Positions 17,317 through 25,961 are shown, counted from the stretch's first letter. The stretch: 64,000 nucleotides of DNA from Roseivivax lentus (GCF_900156805.1 NZ_FTOQ01000016.1:1-64000); one strand, 5' to 3'. Program-made: numbers and translations. Notes: generated from the letters alone by a model not told the origin.

Positions 17317-19479
17317 ATGCCCGAAAAAGGTAGCACCAAAGCCCCCAAAGGCCAAGTCTCCGCCGCTCTTGACCACGCCGAAGCTGGACACCCCGTCCTG
17401 CCGTGGCGCTGGAAGGATGGCCACAAGGTACCCCATATCACCGATTGGCCGAACAAGGCGACGACCGATCCGACGCAGATCCGCAAGTGGTGGAAGAGAT
17501 GGCCTGAAGCACAAGTCGGCATTGTGACCGGAGAGCGATCTGGAATTGACGTGCTGGACCTCGACCAGAAAGACGGCAAGGACGGCGTGGCGGCGCTACG
17601 CGAGGCGGGGCACACCGTGGACTCGCCCGTCATTATTAAGACCCCTACTGGCGGGCTGCACTATTGGTTTGAGCATGTGCCCGGCCAGCGCAAGGTCGAG
17701 AACCTTAACGGCATGGAGGGCGTGGACGTTCGCGCCGATGGTGGCTGGGCTGGCGTGCCGGGTTCGGACGGCTACAGCTATCAGACGGGCGATTTGCAAC
17801 TGTGGACGGCGCTGCGCGACGTGGCACCGCCCGCGTGGCCGCTGCCCGTCCAGCGCCGCAGGGCGGTTAGCGTCAGCACCGCCGAACCTTCCGGGCTGCC
17901 CTTCCATGTGTTGCGCGACGCACTGCTGTCGCTGCCGATTGAGGCGCGGCAAGTGCATTTCGGCTCTGATGGGGAGTGGTTCAAGATCGGGCGCATCATC
18001 TATGACGAAACTGGCGGCTCTGAAGATGGCAACGCACTCTGGCACGAATGGTCCGAAGGCTGGGGCGGCTATGACTATCATGAAGCCCAGTCCAAGTGGT
18101 GCCGGGAAGACGCCTACACGGGCGAGCGTGCGACTGTTTGGGCGATCCTGCGTCCTGCAATAGATGATGGCTGGAAGCATCCCGGCTTTGACGCATGGCA
18201 GGCGGCCGAGGCGGCGGGCGACTTCGACGGGCCGGACGCGGAAGAGGAGGAGGAGATTGCCGCGCTGGTGCGCGGACCTTCAAAGGCTCTGGCCCAAGTC
18301 GAATGGGGCACGCCGTTGATGCGCGGCGACCGGCCGATTCCGAACCTGTTCAACACGGTGATCTATCTCGGCAAAAACCTCGACTCGATCCTGCCCGGGC
18401 TGTCGCACAATCTCATGAACGGCCGGGACGAATGGCGGGACGGCCAGCTAAACGACGCGGCCGTGTCGCTTGCCAGAATGGCGCTGGAACGCCGGGGGCT
18501 CGATACCGTCGGCAAGGAAATGGTGGCCGACGCCGCCCACGTTGTCGCCCGCAAGCGCGCCCACCATCCGATCCAGGACCAGCTCAACGGCTTGGTATGG
18601 GACGGCGTGGCGCGGCTGGACTCGTGGCTTGTGCGGCACGCTGGGGCGGAAGACACGCCCTACGCCCGGACCGTCGGGCGGAAGTTTCTGGTGGCCATGG
18701 TGGCGCGCGTCATGAAGCCCGGATGCAAGCAAGACCACACGCTTGTTCTGTCCGGGCGTCAGGGTCAGAACAAGAGCACGGCTTGCCGCGTCTTGGCGGG
18801 GGCCGAGTATTTCAGCGACACGTTGCCGTCCATCCGTGGCGATAAGACCGACGCAATCCGCCACCTGCAAGGCAAGTGGCTGGTGGAGCTGGCCGAGCTG
18901 GCCCCGTCCCGGAAGAGCGAAACGGAAGACCTGAAAGCCTTCCTCTCCGGTGCCGTGGACCGGGTGAGGCTTCCGTATGCGAAATTCGATGAAGCCTTTC
19001 CCCGCCAATGCGTCTTTGTCGGCACGACCAATGAAGACCAGTTTTTGCGGGACGCGACGGGCGGGCGACGCTTCTGGCCCGTGGCGGTAACGCGGGTAAT
19101 CGACGTGGATGCACTGGCAGCCGAACGCGACCAGCTCTTTGCGGAAGCCGTGGCAGCGTTCAAGGCGGGCGAACCGTGGTGGCTGGACCGCGACTTTGAA
19201 GCCGAGCACGCCGCGCCGGTTCAAGCCGCTGCCTACGTCTCGGATAGCTGGGCGGAGGATGTGTCGGCATGGCTGGACAAGCCGGAAGACGACTTCGGCG
19301 GGCAGATAACGCCCCGGTGCGAGGTTACCATTTCCGAGGTCCTGAGTGGGGCTCTGGGCATTTTGACCGGGCGGCATACCCGAGCGGATCAAATGCGGGC
19401 AGGTGCCGTGCTGATGGAGCTGGGATGGGCGAAGCACCACACGCGACGCGGCAAAGTCTGGCGGCGGCCGGAGCAATGA
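17317..19479 (+). CDS. Satellite replication protein: PrimPol - PriCT - VapE/VirE-type helicase
   Basis: A 720-residue multidomain protein; GAGGAAG precedes the ATG. Residues about 15-185 are a bifunctional primase/polymerase domain, with the metal-binding D-x-D in DVLDLDQKDG (78-87) and TPTGGLHYWF (109-118). Residues 200-270 look like PriCT_2 (FKIGRIIYDETGG; LWHEWSEG). Residues about 330-650 are the VapE/VirE superfamily-3-like ATPase, with Walker A SGRQGQNKST (479-488), a Walker B-like WLVELAELAP and TGGRRFWPV. Such proteins start and unwind replication of satellites and phages at a cognate origin; the repeat array immediately downstream is the obvious candidate. It is the first gene of the element. 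Confidence 0.92.
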   Translation: MPEKGSTKAPKGQVSAALDHAEAGHPVLPWRWKDGHKVPHITDWPNKATTDPTQIRKWWKRWPEAQVGIVTGERSGIDVLDLDQKDGKDGVAALREAGHTVDSPVIIKTPTGGLHYWFEHVPGQRKVENLNGMEGVDVRADGGWAGVPGSDGYSYQTGDLQLWTALRDVAPPAWPLPVQRRRAVSVSTAEPSGLPFHVLRDALLSLPIEARQVHFGSDGEWFKIGRIIYDETGGSEDGNALWHEWSEGWGGYDYHEAQSKWCREDAYTGERATVWAILRPAIDDGWKHPGFDAWQAAEAAGDFDGPDAEEEEEIAALVRGPSKALAQVEWGTPLMRGDRPIPNLFNTVIYLGKNLDSILPGLSHNLMNGRDEWRDGQLNDAAVSLARMALERRGLDTVGKEMVADAAHVVARKRAHHPIQDQLNGLVWDGVARLDSWLVRHAGAEDTPYARTVGRKFLVAMVARVMKPGCKQDHTLVLSGRQGQNKSTACRVLAGAEYFSDTLPSIRGDKTDAIRHLQGKWLVELAELAPSRKSETEDLKAFLSGAVDRVRLPYAKFDEAFPRQCVFVGTTNEDQFLRDATGGRRFWPVAVTRVIDVDALAAERDQLFAEAVAAFKAGEPWWLDRDFEAEHAAPVQAAAYVSDSWAEDVSAWLDKPEDDFGGQITPRCEVTISEVLSGALGILTGRHTRADQMRAGAVLMELGWAKHHTRRGKVWRRPEQ

Positions 19480-19481
19480 TG

Positions 19482-19673
19482 GTGACTTCCGTGACTACCT
19501 CTGTGACTACCTGCCGTCACAAGCAACCATCTGTTTTCGATGGGTTAATTCGCCCTGTGACTACCGTGACTACCTTTAGCGGAAAAAACCGCTGGGGAAG
19601 TAAGACGGCTGCCCAACCCATGGCCGACAAGACTCAGCCACTACAATGGGGAAAAGGTAGTCACGGTAGTCAC
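19482..19673. other. Candidate satellite replication origin: iteron-like array with 18-bp inverted repeat
   Basis: GTGACTACC occurs at 19491, 19503, 19557 and 19566, with GTGACTTCC at 19482. Its complement GGTAGTCAC occurs at 19656 and 19665. The pair at 19557-19574 and the pair at 19656-19673 form a perfect 18-bp inverted repeat 81 bp apart. Between them is the small hairpin agcgg-aaaaaa-ccgct (19577-19592). The array begins within 3 bp of the stop of the replication gene, where satellites of the SaPI type carry their iteron origins. No convincing gene covers 19480-19942. Origin function is inferred. Confidence 0.6.
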
Positions 19674-19877
19674 AGCGTGCAAAGGCGCAATGAATACATG
19701 GCCTTACGTGTGACCCATCCGAACGTGAGGTGGTCACACGTTACTAGGGCTAAGGGTAATCAGTGTTACCGACTTTACCGGCTTTACCGTGACGGGTCCT
19801 TTCCAGCGGGTGGGAACGCGGGGGTCGCGGAGCCCCGGTGTTTCACTCTTCAAAAACAAATTACCTGCAAAAACTCC

Positions 19878-19894
19878 ACTTTACTGCGTAAAGT
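19878..19894. promoter_or_regulatory. Palindromic operator-like site before the RHH-RAMA gene
   Basis: actttac-tgc-gtaaagt is a perfect 7-bp dyad with a 3-nt spacer in an AT-rich stretch (19860-19920), about 50 bp before the start of the next gene. Ribbon-helix-helix proteins often bind short palindromes at their own promoters, so autoregulation is plausible. Confidence 0.5.
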
Positions 19895-19942
19895 AAATAT
19901 AGTAGTAATAGCGATATTAGCAGTCAACTTAGGGGAATCGCT

Positions 19943-20410
19943 ATGAGCTTGAAAACCATCGAGATCGACTTTGACATCCACAAGCGTATTGAGGCTGAGC
20001 GTCGCAGCTTCGACGAGCCACATTATGTTGCGCTCAGGCGGCTGCTTGGGTTGCCGGAAATCGAACCGGCGGAAATCGTGGACGAGGACCTAAGCCGCGA
20101 AGGGCTCCCCTTTGTTGAAGATGGAGTCTCTGTTCTTCACGGCTCCGACGCCCGGATGCGTTACTTGCGTGGCACGCAGCTCTATGAGGGCAAGTTTCTA
20201 GACGGGAAGCTGGTTGTGGATGGCAAGGCGTACCCGACCCTTTCCGCAGCCGCATCCGATCTCGCCCGCACCAAGGATGGCAAGAAAACAAGTCTGAATG
20301 GCTGGCTCTACTGGGAAGTTCGGGCTCCGGGGACTGCCAAGTGGCGAGCGATGAAGGACTTACGCGAGCAAGCCCAACACCAGCTCACTAACGTGAAAAA
20401 ATGGGTGTGA
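19943..20410 (+). CDS. Ribbon-helix-helix (SeqA-N-like) protein with C-terminal RAMA-like domain
   Basis: A 155-residue protein with AGGGGAATC before the ATG. The N-terminus KTIEIDFDIHKRIEAERRSF then VALRRLLGLPE resembles the SeqA N-terminal ribbon-helix-helix oligomerisation/DNA-binding segment. Residues 75-140 (YEGKFLDGKLVVDGKAYPTL, SAAASDLA, NGWLYWEVR) match the pattern of RAMA domains: a beta segment with VDGK-Y-x-S/T, SAAA, then NGW-x-W. RAMA is associated with restriction-modification proteins and is predicted to read modified DNA. I infer a DNA-binding regulator of satellite transcription or packaging. A palindrome lies upstream. The gene overlaps the small terminase start by 10 nt. 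Confidence 0.6.
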   Translation: MSLKTIEIDFDIHKRIEAERRSFDEPHYVALRRLLGLPEIEPAEIVDEDLSREGLPFVEDGVSVLHGSDARMRYLRGTQLYEGKFLDGKLVVDGKAYPTLSAAASDLARTKDGKKTSLNGWLYWEVRAPGTAKWRAMKDLREQAQHQLTNVKKWV

Positions 20411-20931
20411 GAAAGGGGGGGGCATTGAACGATATTCTTGCAGACGAACTCACCGAAATCGAAGCGTTGGTAAACGGTCCGCCCAAAAAGCGGACCGTGA
20501 CCGCTGGCGAGCTGGCGGATTGGCTGGGCATTACCGCCAACCGCGTCTCGGCTCTGGCACGAGACGGCATCGTTCCCCGCGACGACGCGAAACGCTTCCC
20601 GCTCAAGGCCGCCGTCCGGGCCTATGCCGAGCACGCCCGCGCCGGGGCAACCGGTCGCCGGGCGGACGCTGAACTGTCGGCAGAGAAACTGCGACTGGCG
20701 AAGGCCAACGCGGACAAGCTCGAACTGGCGAACGCCAAAGCGAGGGGAGAGTTGATCGCGGCGGCCGAAGTGGAACGCGCTTGGGCTGGCGTCCTGCGCG
20801 ACGTGCGCGCCGCCTTCCTTGCCCTGCCGAGCCGGGCCGCTGGCAAGCTCGGCCACCTGACCCCGCACGACCTGAAGACGCTGGACGCCGAAGTGCGCGA
20901 CGTTCTCATGGAGCTGTCGGACGATGATTGA
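20401..20931 (+). CDS. Terminase small subunit (Nu1/DUF1441-like)
   Basis: A 176-residue protein. The N-terminal HTH (VTAGELADWLGITANRVSAL) is a winged-helix of the kind that recognises packaging sites. The middle (AELSAEKLRLAKANADKLEL) is a long charged helix, followed by LRDVRAAFLALPSRAAGKLG, which is typical of small terminase subunits. The ATG at 20401 overlaps the previous gene; a TTG at 20425 just after a run of seven G residues is an alternative start. It overlaps the large subunit by 8 nt, so the two are translationally coupled. It should select satellite DNA for packaging. Confidence 0.8.
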   Translation: MGVRKGGALNDILADELTEIEALVNGPPKKRTVTAGELADWLGITANRVSALARDGIVPRDDAKRFPLKAAVRAYAEHARAGATGRRADAELSAEKLRLAKANADKLELANAKARGELIAAAEVERAWAGVLRDVRAAFLALPSRAAGKLGHLTPHDLKTLDAEVRDVLMELSDDD

Positions 20932-22693
20932 TGTGCTGACCCGGACCCGCCGCAACGCGCTGGCGGCGCTGAAGCCGCCGCCGCGCCTGAGCCTGCCCGA
21001 CTGGATCGAGTCCACCATGCGGCTGCCCGAGGGCGTCTCGGCCACGCCCGGCCGCGTGAGCCTCTGGCCGTATCAACGCGGCATTGCGGACGCTATCAGC
21101 GACCCGCTGATTGAGCGGGTTACCGTGGTCAAGCCGGTGCGCGTCGGGCTGACCACGCTGCTGTCCGGCACGGTGGCGTCCTACATCGCCAACGAACCCG
21201 CGCCGATCATGGTCTTGCAGCCGACCGAGGCTGACGCCCGCGACTACGTGGTGAGTGACCTTGAACCGATCTTCGCCGCCACGCCCGAGCTGAAGGGCCT
21301 GCTGGCGGCCGAGTCCGATGAAGCCGGGCGCAACACCCTCCTGTCCCGCCGCTTTCCGGGTGGCAGCCTGAAAGTGGTGGCGGCGAAGAGCCCCCGGAAT
21401 CTGCGCCGCCACAATATACGCGTCCTGCTGATCGACGAAGCCGACGCCATGGAGCCCGGGGCCGAGGGCTCGCCCCTGACGCTGGCAGAACGCCGCACCC
21501 TGAGCTTCCCTAACCGCAAGATCGTGCTGGGCAGCACGCCCACGCTGGAAGCCACCAGCAACGTGCTGCGCAGTTATGCCACCAGCGACTCCCGCGTCTA
21601 TGAGGTGCCGTGCCCGCATTGCGGCGGCTTCCATGAAATCACATGGTCGGACATTCAATGGCCCGAGGGCGAGCCCCTGAAAGCCGCCTATGTCTGCCCG
21701 AGCTGCGACGGCGTGACCGAAGAACGGCACAAGCCCGCCATGGTGGCCGCCGGGTGCTGGCGCATCACCCGGCCCGAGGTGGAAGGCCATGCGGGCTTCC
21801 GGCTCAATGCGCTGGTGTCCACACTGGCGAACGCCTCTTGGGGCAAGATCGCGCAAGAGTTTCTGGAGTCGAAGGCCCACCCGGACAAGCTGCAAGTCTG
21901 GACGAATACGCTCATGGGCCAAGGCTGGCGCGAGGCGGCCGAAGAGATTGACGACGCCGCTTTGGCCGCCCGGGCCGAGCCCTTCGCGCTGCCCGACGCG
22001 ATCCCGCCCGAGGTGCTATTCGTGACGGCCGGAATCGACGTGCAACGCGACCGGCTGGAAATGGTCTTTCTCGGCTGGGGCCGCGACGAAATCTTTGTGC
22101 TTGGGCAATCCGTCATTTGGGGCGACCCGATGGGGGAAGACGTGTGGGCCGAGCTGGACGACGCCTTGCGCACCATCTGGAAGCACCCCAAAGGCGGCTT
22201 CCTTCGGGTGGACGCGGCGGGCATCGACGCAGGCGACGGCGTGACCATGGACCGAGTCCTGGGCTTCTGCCGCCCGCGCATGGTCCGGCGCATCTTCGCC
22301 GTGAAAGGCGCGTCCGGTGACCGGCAAGCGATCCGTGCGAGCGACACGCGGGGCGCACGTCTCTTCATCGTGGGGGTGGACGGCCTGAAGGAGCAGCTAA
22401 TCAACCGCCTGACCCGGGGCCGCTCTGTCCGCTTCAGCGACACACTGGAAGGGCGGTTCTTTGAGGAACTGGCGTCCGAACGGCTGGTGGTCCGTTATCG
22501 GCGCGGAGCCCCCGTCCGGCAATGGGAACGCACCCCGGGCCGCCGGGCAGAGTCCCTCGATTGCGTGATCTACGGCATGGCCGTTCGGGCGCTGGTAAAC
22601 GCCAGCGTGGATCGTCGCGCAGAAGAGGTTGAGGCAAGGACTCTTTCCAAACCAACGCCCTCTGTGGTCAAGTCGTCTTGGCTGAGCAGATAG
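20924..22693 (+). CDS. Terminase large subunit (lambda GpA-type)
   Basis: A 589-residue protein of the phage lambda GpA terminase family. The N-terminal ATPase has WPYQRGIADAISDP and the atypical Walker A VKPVRVGLTTLL, then DEADAMEPG (Walker B-like). A zinc-finger-like pair CPHCGG / CPSCDG lies near residues 228 and 262. The C-terminal nuclease domain includes TAGIDVQRDRLEMVFLGWG, DAAGIDAGDG and late ESLDCVIYGMAVRAL, with acidic metal-binding residues. It pumps DNA into the procapsid and cuts it. Full length; no frameshift. The 3' end overlaps the next frame by 16 nt. Confidence 0.93.
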   Translation: MIDVLTRTRRNALAALKPPPRLSLPDWIESTMRLPEGVSATPGRVSLWPYQRGIADAISDPLIERVTVVKPVRVGLTTLLSGTVASYIANEPAPIMVLQPTEADARDYVVSDLEPIFAATPELKGLLAAESDEAGRNTLLSRRFPGGSLKVVAAKSPRNLRRHNIRVLLIDEADAMEPGAEGSPLTLAERRTLSFPNRKIVLGSTPTLEATSNVLRSYATSDSRVYEVPCPHCGGFHEITWSDIQWPEGEPLKAAYVCPSCDGVTEERHKPAMVAAGCWRITRPEVEGHAGFRLNALVSTLANASWGKIAQEFLESKAHPDKLQVWTNTLMGQGWREAAEEIDDAALAARAEPFALPDAIPPEVLFVTAGIDVQRDRLEMVFLGWGRDEIFVLGQSVIWGDPMGEDVWAELDDALRTIWKHPKGGFLRVDAAGIDAGDGVTMDRVLGFCRPRMVRRIFAVKGASGDRQAIRASDTRGARLFIVGVDGLKEQLINRLTRGRSVRFSDTLEGRFFEELASERLVVRYRRGAPVRQWERTPGRRAESLDCVIYGMAVRALVNASVDRRAEEVEARTLSKPTPSVVKSSWLSR

Positions 22694-23562
22694 GCGGCCC
22701 AAGTACGAATGACCCGGCGCAATGGAGCTTTATTTTGAGGAAGATTTTCTACTGGGCTCAGCGTGTTATTGCGGACTTGTCAGAGCGGACGAGTGAGAGA
22801 ACACGCTGGTCAACTTTGAAGAATTTCACTCGATCAAGAGCTGCAAAGCTTAGTGCGCTCGCGCCGTTCGTTGGGTATCTGGTTCTCTATAATTCTCAGA
22901 TTCAGGAATATTTGCGGCTAAACTTTTTGGTTCCAGAAACTGGTTATGGCGTTGTTTGGCTTAGAGAGAATAGTCTACACTTCCTTTATTTCGGGTTAGT
23001 TTTTTATGGGGCGGCGGCAGCAATTTTCGCGACGGGCTGTCCAAACAAAGTCCGAGAGAACGAGAATATTATTGAGTACGTTTCGAATATGGAGTCGGTC
23101 AAGACGGATAATCTTGTTTATAGGCATTTAAGAAGCGCAATTGAGACATTCTTTAAGTACAACGAAGGCGAAAGAGCCAACCGCTTTTTTGGGGACTTGC
23201 ATCCCAGCTTCCCATACGCGGCTGCGGAGCCTCTACATCTTCTTATTGATAGATTAGCGGGGCTTGCGGAGCTGGGCTCTGATACACTCGCTGAGCTTCA
23301 GACGGGGACCGGTCACTTCATGACTGATAGGATTATGGAGTTGATGGTGAGCGAAAGAAGAGCAGAGCGAGCGTTTCATATGCCGCTTTACCATGTGGCA
23401 AACGATTTATCAAAAGAAGTATTCTATGTTGGATATAGAATAGACGACTTTCGTAACTTCCCGATTAGAGCACTTATTTACATTCTGTTTATTCTTGGGC
23501 TGGCGTGTCTTCTAATTCCAACCTTAACGACTATGCTGATAGTCTTATTTTCTGTGCTATAG
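22678..23562 (+). CDS. Unknown membrane protein, probable cargo gene of the satellite
   Basis: A protein of up to 294 residues. The frame opens at TTG 22678, but TTG 22735 after GGAGC is an equally good start. Hydrophobic segments lie at about residues 58-75 (LSALAPFVGYLVLYNSQI), 100-120 (LHFLYFGLVFYGAAAAIFAT) and 263-293 (ALIYILFILGLACLLIPTLT). The roughly 140 residues between the second and third are soluble and helical. It is much AT-richer than the genes around it and sits between terminase and portal, where neighbours are otherwise continuous. This is the usual look of a late-acquired cargo (moron) gene, for example for anti-phage defence or exclusion. No known family is recognised. Confidence 0.6.
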   Translation: MAEQIGGPSTNDPAQWSFILRKIFYWAQRVIADLSERTSERTRWSTLKNFTRSRAAKLSALAPFVGYLVLYNSQIQEYLRLNFLVPETGYGVVWLRENSLHFLYFGLVFYGAAAAIFATGCPNKVRENENIIEYVSNMESVKTDNLVYRHLRSAIETFFKYNEGERANRFFGDLHPSFPYAAAEPLHLLIDRLAGLAELGSDTLAELQTGTGHFMTDRIMELMVSERRAERAFHMPLYHVANDLSKEVFYVGYRIDDFRNFPIRALIYILFILGLACLLIPTLTTMLIVLFSVL

Positions 23563-23590
23563 TTTCTTGCTAGGTGTCCAAAATGAAATT

Positions 23591-23610
23591 GGCGGGCCGA
23601 TGTGCCCGCC
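23591..23610. terminator. Bidirectional terminator-like hairpin
   Basis: ggcgggc (23591-23597) pairs with gcccgcc (23604-23610) over a 6-nt loop, followed by gctttattt. It lies between the convergent ends of the cargo gene (23562) and the small minus-strand gene (23648) and could serve both. Confidence 0.65.
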
Positions 23611-23647
23611 GCTTTATTTGCCAATCTTTGTGGCATGTTGCTTCGTT

Positions 23648-23875
23648 TCAGCTCCGAATGACAAGCGGCGCACGAAGGTCTCCCGACTTCATGGTGTGGC
23701 GGCCTTCGGTGGCGAAGGCGATAGGGTCGGGCACGTCCGGCATTCCACGTGCCGCAAGATAAGCCTGAGTCATCGCGGCAGCTTCGCCTACGGACATCCC
23801 CATTTCAGACGCAGCCGCCAATGCGGCAATAACTATTTCACGCACCCTGCGGGTGCTTTCGAGAGCTTCCAGCAT
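23648..23875 (-). CDS. Small helical protein, possible regulator
   Basis: A 75-residue protein, the only minus-strand gene of the satellite. I take the start at 23875 (MLEALESTRRVREIVIAALA) because AGGAA lies 7 nt upstream. The N-terminal half is a helix pair (IVIAALAAASEMGMSVGEAA); the rest is extended. It is divergent from the 24049 gene, with a palindrome between them. That position is typical for a control gene, but there is no recognisable HTH signature. I do not recognise the family. Confidence 0.5.
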   Translation of the reverse strand: MLEALESTRRVREIVIAALAAASEMGMSVGEAAAMTQAYLAARGMPDVPDPIAFATEGRHTMKSGDLRAPLVIRS

Positions 23876-24000
23876 TGGATTTTCCTGCTTTGCGGGCGGC
23901 GGCCGGAGCGAGGAATCCCCGGCCGCCTTTGGCACTTTCGTGACCCACACTCTGCGAACGGGCCACGCCTAAACTCTAAGGTGATTCTGACTTGCCATAC

Positions 24001-24016
24001 AACTCATTTGTGAGTT
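24001..24016. promoter_or_regulatory. Palindromic operator-like site in a divergent promoter region
   Basis: aactca-tttg-tgagtt is a perfect 6-bp dyad with a 4-nt spacer. A third half-site-like atgagt follows at 24018-24023. It lies 33 bp before the GTG of the plus-strand gene and 125 bp from the minus-strand gene start, so it may control the structural operon, the small gene, or both. Confidence 0.5.
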
Positions 24017-24048
24017 AATGAGTCTTCAAGCTGTTTTGGAGGCTCACC

Positions 24049-24588
24049 GTGTTCACCATCAAAGAAGCCACGACCTGTTTCGCACGCATCGACGCGATTG
24101 CTGAAGAGAACCTGCCCGCGCTCGACAAGGCGCTGCGAAACCTGTCGCAACGACACTACCTCCCGCCTGCTGATCGTCGCGGCCGGGCCGACCTTTATCC
24201 CCTCCACACCATCTGCGCCCTGCGGGTGCTTCAAGCGGCAAGTGGCATCCTCTCTGACCGCTGGGTGCTGGATACTTTCGCGCGCGATATGCAGAGCCAA
24301 CCCGCGGGACCGGCCCGCCGCGTCAGGCTTGATGGCGGTGAGCGTCCCATGTCGCCGGTCGAAGAAGCCGTTGAGCGCGTGCGCGAAGGGCAGACATTCG
24401 ACTTCAACCTGCATCTTCATCGTGACGGCCGTCTTGCATTCTTTGCTGACTGGCCCTCCGACGATGCGAGTGCGGCGACCGTCGCTGACAATGTGTTCTC
24501 TGAGGTTAAGACCAAAGAGCCCGTTGCGACTTTCACCGTTCATGCCTCCCGCTTGATTGCGGAATTGCTGGTGGAGCTGGGAGCCTGA
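24049..24588 (+). CDS. Possible DNA-binding regulator at the head of the structural operon
   Basis: A 179-residue protein with a GTG start preceded by GGAGG. Residues 20-65 (ALDKALRNLSQRHYLPPADR then GRADLYPLHTICALRVLQAA) look like a MerR-like winged helix: an LSQR turn and an RADLYPL hinge followed by a recognition-type helix. The C-terminal half contains a beta-rich FDFNLHLHRDGRLAFFADWP segment. It ends 2 bp before the portal start, so it is cotranscribed with the head genes. Its role as regulator is inferred from this fold pattern. It could instead be a head-assembly accessory protein. Confidence 0.5.
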   Translation: MFTIKEATTCFARIDAIAEENLPALDKALRNLSQRHYLPPADRRGRADLYPLHTICALRVLQAASGILSDRWVLDTFARDMQSQPAGPARRVRLDGGERPMSPVEEAVERVREGQTFDFNLHLHRDGRLAFFADWPSDDASAATVADNVFSEVKTKEPVATFTVHASRLIAELLVELGA

Positions 24589-24590
24589 TC

Positions 24591-25961
24591 GTGTCCCTGC
24601 TGTCGCGCCTCTTGAACCGCACTCCGGCCCACGCCGTGCAGACCCGCCGTTTCGATGGTGCGGCGGGTGGGCGGCGTGGCTGGGGGGTGGGTACCTATCA
24701 CCGGCACGGGGCCGAGACGGCCGCCGCCGGACCGACTTTGCGCAACCGCGCCCGGTATCTGGCGGCGAACAACCCTTGGCTTTCTCAGGGCGTGGGCAAC
24801 TACGTGGGCGCGCTGGCTGGCACGGGCATCAACCCGACGCCCCAGCACCGCGACGCCGACACGCGGGCCGGGCTTTCGGCACTCTGGACGCAATGGGGCG
24901 AAGAGGCTGACGTAGACGGTCGGACGGACGTTTGGGGCCTTCAGGCCGAGATTGCCCGGTGCCTTGTCGTGGACGGCGAAGCCATTGTGCAGCTCCTCAA
25001 CACGCCTGAGGGACCGCGCTTGCGCCTCTTGCCGCCCGAGTTGGTGGACGAGTCCCTGACCCGCGAGCTGGCCGACGGCCGCTACATCGTCTCGGGCGTG
25101 GAGTTTGCCGCCGCTGGCACCCGCGCCGCCTATTGGGTATTGCCTGCCAAGCCCACCGATACCTTCGCCACGACCGCGTCGCCAGTCCGCATCCCGGCGG
25201 CGGAAATCCTGCACGTGTTCAAGCCACTCGGCCCGGGCCAAGTCCGGGGCGTGTCGTGGCTGGCCCCCGTCATCCTGTCCGCGTCCGACTTCGACCAGCT
25301 CTGCGACGCGCTCTTGATGGGGGCCAAGGTGGCCGCCATGCACGCGGGCTTCCTGACCGACATGAACGGCACGGCAGGCGAGCCTTACGACGGCACCGAA
25401 GCGGGCGGCATCATGGATTCCGGCCTTGAACCCGGCACGCTGAAACGGCTGCCGTCGGGGCTGGACGTGAAATTCAACAGCCCGGCGCAGGCGCAAGAGC
25501 TGGGGGCCTTCCTGCGCCTTAACCTGCGCCAGCTCGCCGCTGGGCTTGGGCTGCCCTCGCACCTTCTGGACGGCGACCTGAGCGACGCGAACTATTCCAG
25601 CCTGCGCGCCGGGCTTCTGCCTTTCCGCCAGCGGTGCGAGCAAGTCCAGTATGGCGTTTTCGTGCCGCAGCTCCTCAACCCGATCTGGCGGCGCGTGGTG
25701 GCGTGGGGCGTGCTGTCCGGCGCGCTGGACGCGCCCGACTACGAGTCTGACCCGCGCGCCTACCGGGCCGAGTGGTTGCCCCCGGCGTGGCAGCAAGTGG
25801 ACCCGCTGAAGGACACGCAAGCGACCGTGGCCGAGATCGAAGCCGGACTGACCAGCCGCCGCAAGGCCGTGGCTGCCCGGGGCTGGGCACTGGAAGACCT
25901 GGACTCGGAAATCGCGGTCGACGGCTTCACCCCCAAACCCAAGGAGTCCGGCAATGCTTGA
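24591..25961 (+). CDS. Phage portal protein (lambda-type)
   Basis: A 456-residue protein of the lambda portal family. It starts at a GTG with GGGAG upstream. Typical features are RARYLAANNPWLSQGVGNYV near residue 54, the stem region around VDGEAIVQLL, and the clip/wing region HVFKPLGPGQVRGVSWLAPV followed by ANYSSLRAGLLPF. The dodecameric portal forms the DNA entry vertex and binds the terminase. Its end overlaps the protease-capsid gene by 8 nt. Normal length, no visible damage. Confidence 0.92.
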   Translation: MSLLSRLLNRTPAHAVQTRRFDGAAGGRRGWGVGTYHRHGAETAAAGPTLRNRARYLAANNPWLSQGVGNYVGALAGTGINPTPQHRDADTRAGLSALWTQWGEEADVDGRTDVWGLQAEIARCLVVDGEAIVQLLNTPEGPRLRLLPPELVDESLTRELADGRYIVSGVEFAAAGTRAAYWVLPAKPTDTFATTASPVRIPAAEILHVFKPLGPGQVRGVSWLAPVILSASDFDQLCDALLMGAKVAAMHAGFLTDMNGTAGEPYDGTEAGGIMDSGLEPGTLKRLPSGLDVKFNSPAQAQELGAFLRLNLRQLAAGLGLPSHLLDGDLSDANYSSLRAGLLPFRQRCEQVQYGVFVPQLLNPIWRRVVAWGVLSGALDAPDYESDPRAYRAEWLPPAWQQVDPLKDTQATVAEIEAGLTSRRKAVAARGWALEDLDSEIAVDGFTPKPKESGNA

